From Pandoraea commovens (GTDB lineage Bacteria > Pseudomonadota > Gammaproteobacteria > Burkholderiales > Burkholderiaceae): a DNA stretch of 64,000 nucleotides. The first letter of the stretch is position 1. Each line of letters starts with the position of its first letter. The notes under the pieces were generated by a model, which saw only the letters and a list, made by a program, of their open reading frames with translations, was not told the origin of the DNA and searched no databases. A program made the position numbers and the translations under genes. This document shows, piece after piece, positions 59,248-64,000 of this stretch. Where the stretch lies: positions 434,001-498,000 of the forward strand of contig NZ_CABPSA010000002.1 in the NCBI RefSeq assembly GCF_902459615.1, in the 5' to 3' direction.

Positions 59248-59880
59248 TTACAGCCGATTCTCCACCGCAAATTTGATCAACTCCGCTTGCCCCTCGATGC
59301 CGAGCTTGCGTTTGATGTTGAGGCGATGGGTTTCCACAGTGCGCACAGAAAGGTCCATTTCCGTCGCGATCTGCTTGTTCGCGAGGCCATGTGCAATGCG
59401 CGTGAGGATTTCGCGTTCGCGAGGCGTCAGCGAATCGATGGGGGCGTGCGAGGTGGAGGCCTGCACGACACGCGCCGCAATCGCGGCGCTGTAGTAGGCA
59501 TCGCCGCGTGCCACACGTTCGATGGCCGTCACGATCTCGTGTGCGGGCGCATCCTTGAGCACGTAGCCGCGCGCACCGGCGCGCACCGCCTGACGCACAT
59601 ACTCCGCGTTGTCGTGCATCGAGAGAATCAGCACAGCGATATGGGGAAACTGCTCCCGGAACTGCGCCGTCAGCTCGATGCCGTTCGTGCCGCGCATGCT
59701 GATGTCCATCAGGGCGAGATCGGGCGACGCCGTCTTCGCGCGGGTCAGGGCTTCCTGCGCGTTGCCCGCTTCGCCAACGACCTGCAAGTTGGGTGCCGCG
59801 TCGAATCGCGCGCGCAGGCCGTCGCGCACTAGCGGGTGGTCGTCGATCAACAGAAGTCGGATGGGGTGGGCTTGCATCAT
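59248..59880 (-). CDS. NarL/FixJ-type response regulator
   Basis: The 210-residue regulator starts at paired ATGs (59875-59880). The receiver spans about 5-120 (acidic pocket in LLLIDDHPLVRDGL, acceptor Asp in LALMDISMRGTNGIEL, Lys in GYVLKDAP), and the LuxR-type HTH is at the C-terminus (LTPREREILTRIAHGLANKQ, then VRTVETHRLNIKRKLGI). It overlaps the kinase by ATGA (59877-59880). The target genes probably include the divergent cstA-ybdD unit. Pyruvate or starvation-sensing two-component systems of this kind are known to control CstA-type carriers, but here that is inferred from adjacency. Confidence 0.93.
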   Translation of the reverse strand: MMQAHPIRLLLIDDHPLVRDGLRARFDAAPNLQVVGEAGNAQEALTRAKTASPDLALMDISMRGTNGIELTAQFREQFPHIAVLILSMHDNAEYVRQAVRAGARGYVLKDAPAHEIVTAIERVARGDAYYSAAIAARVVQASTSHAPIDSLTPREREILTRIAHGLANKQIATEMDLSVRTVETHRLNIKRKLGIEGQAELIKFAVENRL

Positions 59881-61265
59881 TTGCGAGTGGTTGCGCGAAG
59901 TGCCGCTTTCACGGCGGCCGGCGTGAGCGGGACCCACGCGCTGATGGTCGTGAGGCCGGGCCAGGATTGAATGCCGAGGGCACCGCCTACGGCGTCGAGC
60001 CGTTCGCGCATATTGCGCAGGCCGATGCCGTGACGAGGATCGTGATGCACGTCGGTGACGTCGAAACCGCGTCCATCGTCGGCAATCGACAGATGAATGC
60101 CGTCGGACTTGAAGATGAGCAGAATCGACACGCGCGACGCATTCGCGTGACGCTCGATGTTCGTCAGCGCTTCCTGTGCGATTCGGTAGAGCATCGTCTT
60201 GATGTTGTCGTCGAGCGTCGGCGCGTCACCCTCGACGTTCATCTCCACGGGAAGCCCCGCGTGCGAGCCGAACTCCCGGGCGAGCTGCTCGATCGCGGCC
60301 GCGAGCCCCAGATCGTCGAGCATTGCGGGGCGCAACGCTTGCGAAATGCGCCGGACTTCGCCGAGCGTGCCATTCAGCCGTTCGATGGCCACGCCGAGTG
60401 TGGCGCTGGCGGCGGCGGGCGATCCGGGCAGACGCATCGACGCCGATTCGAGCAGTAGCTTGACCGAGACGAGCAACTGGCTGATGCCGTCGTGCAACTC
60501 GCGCGAAATGCGCGAACGCTCCAGCTCCTGCGACTCTACGACCTGACGGGCGAGTTGCCGCAGCTTGGCGTCGGCGGTCTTGAGTTCGGTGATGTTCACC
60601 ACCAGGCCGCACAGGCCAACGATGGCGAGACACGACGATGCAATCAGCGTGATCCAGATCAGCGTGCGGTCGATATTCGCCTGCGCGCGATCGTCGGACT
60701 CGCGCAAGGTCGCTTCGACGTCGTCGAGGTAAATACCCGTGCCGATCATCCAGTTCCAGCGCGGCAGGGCGATCACGTAGCCGAGCTTCGGCGTCATCTG
60801 TTGCTGACGCGATGGTTTCTCCCACGCGTATTGAACGTAGCCGCCACCTGCGCGGGCGGCCGCGATGAGGCGCTGAATCGTGGGCGCACCGGACTCGTCC
60901 TTGAGCGACCAGAGATTGTGGCCGACGAGTTCCGGCTGACGCGGATGCATCAGGCTGCGGCCCTGGAGGTCGTAGACGAAGAAGTAACCGTCCTGACCGA
61001 ATTCCATGCGGGCGAGCGTGGCCAGGGCGGCTTCACGCGCAGCGGGTGTATCCGGGCCGTTATAGAGCGGCTCGATGGCGTTGCGCGCGAGCCCCACGTA
61101 ATGCAGCAGCTCGGCTCGCTTGTTGGCCAGCGATGTGGTTTGTACGGCCTCGTGCTGCGCGCGCGATAGCTCAATACCCTGGTGTCGCACGGCAAGCGCG
61201 ATGGCGACCATCGCCAACGCAACCGGCAGCAGCGACAGGACGAAAAATTTCTGTCGGAGATTCAT
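59877..61265 (-). CDS. Cache-domain sensor histidine kinase, NarX/DesK-type
   Basis: The 462-residue kinase has TM1 (about 7-25), a periplasmic single-Cache domain (about 30-200; DGYFFVYDLQGRSLMHPRQ, RWNWMIGTGIYLDDVEATLR), TM2 (about 208-230), HisKA_3 with the phospho-His in ISRELHDGISQLLVSVK, and HATPase_c (DDGRGFDVTDVHHDPRHGIG). Cache domains bind small organic acids or amino acids, so the ligand may be a carboxylate such as pyruvate or acetate. It is divergent from cstA with a 430-base gap. Confidence 0.93.
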   Translation of the reverse strand: MNLRQKFFVLSLLPVALAMVAIALAVRHQGIELSRAQHEAVQTTSLANKRAELLHYVGLARNAIEPLYNGPDTPAAREAALATLARMEFGQDGYFFVYDLQGRSLMHPRQPELVGHNLWSLKDESGAPTIQRLIAAARAGGGYVQYAWEKPSRQQQMTPKLGYVIALPRWNWMIGTGIYLDDVEATLRESDDRAQANIDRTLIWITLIASSCLAIVGLCGLVVNITELKTADAKLRQLARQVVESQELERSRISRELHDGISQLLVSVKLLLESASMRLPGSPAAASATLGVAIERLNGTLGEVRRISQALRPAMLDDLGLAAAIEQLAREFGSHAGLPVEMNVEGDAPTLDDNIKTMLYRIAQEALTNIERHANASRVSILLIFKSDGIHLSIADDGRGFDVTDVHHDPRHGIGLRNMRERLDAVGGALGIQSWPGLTTISAWVPLTPAAVKAALRATTRK

Positions 61266-61695
61266 GGCATTCGATAAGCCTGCAATGCCGCGACCGCTGG
61301 TTTCAAGGGTACGCGCTACGTACTAGCACGTAGCGAGCCTGCGTAGTTCCGCGCTTGTGGCGCGTCGGGCAAACGCCAATACTACACGCCGAATCGTGGC
61401 TGGGGCTGCCGAGTGTAACTCGCAAGTCTGTTCCCGGTGTTGGCAAAGTGCCTGGCAGCCGCGCATGCGTGCAGGTGCGGACCGGGCCGATTGTCAGAAG
61501 TAAAGGTCACCAGCTTCGCCACCGGCCTTCGTTGTCGTCACCCCCCTACAGAGGGGCGCGCCAGCGAGCCGTAAGCGAAAGCGCTCCGCGCTGCGATTCG
61601 GGACACCGACACGGTGTCACACCAAGAGGCGGGACAGTGCCGCAACGGCGCCGTTCCGGGTTGCTGCCTTAAGCAGGCAGTTCCGAGGAGAGACA
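61266..61695. other. Upstream region of cstA and the histidine kinase gene
   Basis: There is no convincing gene in 430 bases. Two short open frames on the plus strand (61355, 61614) look like shadows. The gap should contain both divergent promoters. I cannot name a binding site. Confidence 0.4.
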
Positions 61696-63762
61696 ATGAA
61701 TCGTATCTGGCAACAACTGCCCTGGGCAGCCGTGGCCGTCGTCGGCGCGTGCGCGCTCGGCACGGTGGCGCTATCGCGCGGCGAAACCGTCAGCGCACTC
61801 TGGATCGTGATCGCAGCTGTCTGCGTTTATCTGATCGCTTACCGTTTCTACAGCAAGTTCATTGCCACCCGTGTGGCGCAACTCGACGGCACACGCATGA
61901 CGCCCGCATGGCGTCACAACGACGGCCTCGACTACGTGCCGACCAATCGCTACGTGCTGTTCGGCCATCACTTTGCCGCCATCGCCGGTGCCGGTCCGCT
62001 CGTCGGGCCTGTGCTCGCCGCGCAGATGGGCTACCTGCCCGGCATGCTCTGGATTCTCGCGGGCGTGGTGTTCGCGGGCGCAGTGCAGGACTTCATGGTG
62101 CTGTTCATCTCGACGCGTCGCGACGGCCGCTCGCTGGGCGATCTCGTGAAGTCCGAGCTCGGCATGATCCCTGGTGTGATCGCACTGTTCGGCGCGTTCC
62201 TCATCATGATCATCATTCTCGCTGTGCTGGCGCTGATCGTCGTCAAGGCGCTCACCGGCTCGCCGTGGGGTACCTTCACGGTCGGTCTGACGATCCCGAT
62301 TGCGTTGTTCATGGGGGTCTATACGCGCTTCATTCGTCCGGGCCGCATCGGCGAAGTTTCGATCATCGGCTTCGTGATGCTCATGGCGGCGATCTACTTC
62401 GGCCAGAGCGTGCACGACAGCGCCACGCTGGCGCCGCTGTTCACCTTCGACGGCAAGCAACTGACGTGGATGCTGATCGGCTACGGCTTCGTGGCGTCGG
62501 TGTTGCCGGTGTGGCTGCTGCTCGCACCGCGCGACTATCTGTCGACGTTCCTGAAGATCGGTACGATTCTGGCGCTCGCCATCGGTATTCTGGTCGTCGC
62601 CCCCGAGCTGAAGATGCCTGCACTCACGCAGTTCGTCGACGGCAGCGGTCCGGTCTGGTCGGGCAAGCTGTTCCCGTTCCTCTTCATCACGATCGCGTGC
62701 GGCGCCGTATCCGGCTTCCATGCGCTGATCTCGTCGGGCACCACGCCCAAGCTGCTCGACAACGAAGTCAACGCGCGCTTTATCGGTTACGGCGGCATGC
62801 TGATGGAGTCGTTCGTCGCCATCATGGCGCTGGTGGCCGCGTCGGTGATCGACCCGGGCGTGTATTTCGCGATGAACAGCCCGGCAGCGGTGATCGGTAC
62901 GACGCCGGAAGCCGTGGCGCAAGTCGTCTCGGGTTGGGGCTTCACGATCACGCCTGAGGTGCTGACCTCGACGGCGAAAGCGGTTGGCGAGAACACCATC
63001 ATTTCGCGCGCCGGTGGCGCACCGACGCTCGCCGTCGGCATGGCCCACATCCTGCATCAGGTGGTGGGTGGCGAAGCGATGATGGCGTTCTGGTATCACT
63101 TCGCGATTCTGTTCGAAGCGCTGTTCATTCTGACGGCCGTCGACGCAGGTACGCGCGCTGGCCGCTTCATGCTGCAAGACCTGCTCGGCACCTTCGTGCC
63201 GTCGCTCAAGCGCACGGAGTCGTTGCCCGCGAACCTGATCGCCACGGGCTTGTGCGTGGCGGCGTGGGGTTACTTCCTGTATCAGGGCGTGGTCGATCCG
63301 CTGGGCGGCATCAACACGTTGTGGCCGCTGTTCGGCATTTCCAACCAGATGCTCGCCGCCATCGCGCTGATTCTCGCGACCTGCGTGCTGTTCAAGCTCA
63401 AGCGCGAGCGCTTCGCCTGGGTGACGGTGTTGCCCACGCTGTGGCTGCTCGCCTGCACGCTCACCGCCGGGTGGCAGAAGATGTTCGACGCAGACCCGAA
63501 GGTCGGCTTCCTCGCGCACGCTGCGAAGTATCAGGCAGCGCTCGCCGAGGGCAAGCTGCTTGCCCCGGCCAAGTCGGTGGCACAGATGCAGCAGATCGTG
63601 TTCAACGACTATGTCGACGCGACGCTCGCGGGTGTGTTCATGTTCGTCGTGGTCGCGGTCGCGGTGTTCGGGGTACGCACCATCCTCATTGCGCGTCGGG
63701 AAAACAAGCCGACGGCCCAGGAAACGCCGTTCGAGCCGATGCCCTCCGGGCAGCAGGTCTGA
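61696..63762 (+). CDS. cstA: CstA-type carbon starvation carrier (pyruvate/peptide)
   Basis: The 688-residue polytopic protein shows the CstA domain: [20 protein letters not shown], then [20 protein letters not shown] and [20 protein letters not shown], about 16-18 helices, and DUF4161-type C-terminus with [27 protein letters not shown] lies just before ATG 61696. In enterobacteria CstA imports pyruvate and peptides on carbon starvation. It precedes the ybdD-like gene, as usual. A two-component system is divergent, and pckG is nearby. Confidence 0.95.
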   Translation: MNRIWQQLPWAAVAVVGACALGTVALSRGETVSALWIVIAAVCVYLIAYRFYSKFIATRVAQLDGTRMTPAWRHNDGLDYVPTNRYVLFGHHFAAIAGAGPLVGPVLAAQMGYLPGMLWILAGVVFAGAVQDFMVLFISTRRDGRSLGDLVKSELGMIPGVIALFGAFLIMIIILAVLALIVVKALTGSPWGTFTVGLTIPIALFMGVYTRFIRPGRIGEVSIIGFVMLMAAIYFGQSVHDSATLAPLFTFDGKQLTWMLIGYGFVASVLPVWLLLAPRDYLSTFLKIGTILALAIGILVVAPELKMPALTQFVDGSGPVWSGKLFPFLFITIACGAVSGFHALISSGTTPKLLDNEVNARFIGYGGMLMESFVAIMALVAASVIDPGVYFAMNSPAAVIGTTPEAVAQVVSGWGFTITPEVLTSTAKAVGENTIISRAGGAPTLAVGMAHILHQVVGGEAMMAFWYHFAILFEALFILTAVDAGTRAGRFMLQDLLGTFVPSLKRTESLPANLIATGLCVAAWGYFLYQGVVDPLGGINTLWPLFGISNQMLAAIALILATCVLFKLKRERFAWVTVLPTLWLLACTLTAGWQKMFDADPKVGFLAHAAKYQAALAEGKLLAPAKSVAQMQQIVFNDYVDATLAGVFMFVVVAVAVFGVRTILIARRENKPTAQETPFEPMPSGQQV

Positions 63763-63800
63763 GCACGGCAGACGTTTTGACGCACAGCGGAGGACGCCCC

Positions 63801-63998
63801 ATGCTCGATGAAGTCGGTAAGGTCGGAAGGTATCTGGGACAGGCCATGCGATTGATGGTCGGCCTGCCCGATTACGACACGTATGTGGCGCACATGCAGG
63901 CCACGCATCCGGATCAGCCGGTCATGAGCTACGAGGCGTTCTTCCGCGAACGGCAGGAAGCGCGCTACGGTGGCAAGAGCGGTGGCCGCTGCTGCTGA
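63801..63998 (+). CDS. ybdD: YbdD/YjiX-family small protein (DUF466)
   Basis: The 65-residue protein starts at ATG 63801 after GGAGGA and ends at TGA 63996-63998. It begins [20 protein letters not shown], has the family core [20 protein letters not shown] and [12 protein letters not shown], and ends in the conserved Arg-Cys-Cys. The family is almost always next to cstA or btsT and is reported to be needed for pyruvate carrier activity in E. coli. It is complete in this window with two bases to spare. Confidence 0.93.
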   Translation: MLDEVGKVGRYLGQAMRLMVGLPDYDTYVAHMQATHPDQPVMSYEAFFRERQEARYGGKSGGRCC

Positions 63999-64000
63999 AC

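Noticed and set aside
61500-61690. A sigma-54 promoter before cstA
   Set aside because: I looked for a TGGC-N-TTGC type -24/-12 element and found no convincing match.
61771-63519. A 582-codon minus-strand open frame
   Set aside because: It is antisense to cstA, extremely Arg/His/Glu/Gln-rich, and has no motif. It is a shadow of the real gene.

Overview
The window is GC-rich (roughly 63 percent by eye), densely coded and almost entirely chromosomal in character. A complete Wsp chemosensory operon, BKACE and MlrC-type catabolic genes, several MFS exporters, GTP-type PEP carboxykinase and CstA/YbdD all point to a betaproteobacterium of the Burkholderiales. Pandoraea or a close Burkholderiaceae relative is my best guess, inferred from gene content and not from any marker gene. 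I saw no rRNA, tRNA, CRISPR array, prophage or complete insertion sequence.

Layout. 0-11 kb: regulator and exporter pairs (LysR/AraJ-type MFS, ModE, a CSS-EAL phosphodiesterase, a fosmidomycin-resistance-type MFS, a MocR regulator with a divergent MFS). 10.1-13.5 kb: a RpiR/SIS regulator divergent from a two-gene operon coding for a class III aminotransferase and a beta-keto acid cleavage enzyme. 13.7-22.6 kb: wspA-B-C-D-E-F-R, mostly joined by 4-base ATGA overlaps, which should couple a surface or membrane signal to c-di-GMP synthesis. 22.6-25.6 kb: a GST, a GNAT acetyltransferase and an orphan TAXI binding protein. 25.7-29.5 kb: a LysR regulator divergent from an M20 amidohydrolase plus a metabolite:H+ symporter. 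29.6-30.0 kb: an AT-richer islet with tiny orphan ORFs. 30.1-31.3 kb: a thiolase split by a frameshift.

31.4-40.2 kb: a long minus-strand operon (binding protein, livH-M-G-F, an N-carbamoyl-amino acid hydrolase, an M81/MlrC peptidase) divergent from a FadR-type regulator that carries a histone-H1-like tail. 40.2-47.3 kb: an agmatine deiminase-type enzyme, a molybdopterin-fold protein, a 1259-residue SARP/pseudo-cyclase/ATPase regulator and an orphan sulfonate-type binding protein. 47.3-50.9 kb: a Fur-boxed TonB siderophore receptor followed by PiuC. 50.9-51.2 kb: a 267-bp inverted-repeat element sitting in the loop of a terminator. 51.2-56 kb: small envelope proteins, a thioesterase, a patatin and a 2-hydroxyacid dehydrogenase. 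56.4-59.2 kb: pckG, then a FitAB-type toxin-antitoxin pair with its own palindrome. 59.2-64 kb: a NarL-type two-component system divergent from cstA-ybdD, probably a carbon-starvation or pyruvate uptake module.

The most unusual items are the H1-tailed FadR regulator, the catalytically dead cyclase domain inside the SARP ATPase, the RpiR/aminotransferase/BKACE operon whose substrate is unknown, the element inside the terminator loop, and the orphan small ORFs near 29.9 kb.
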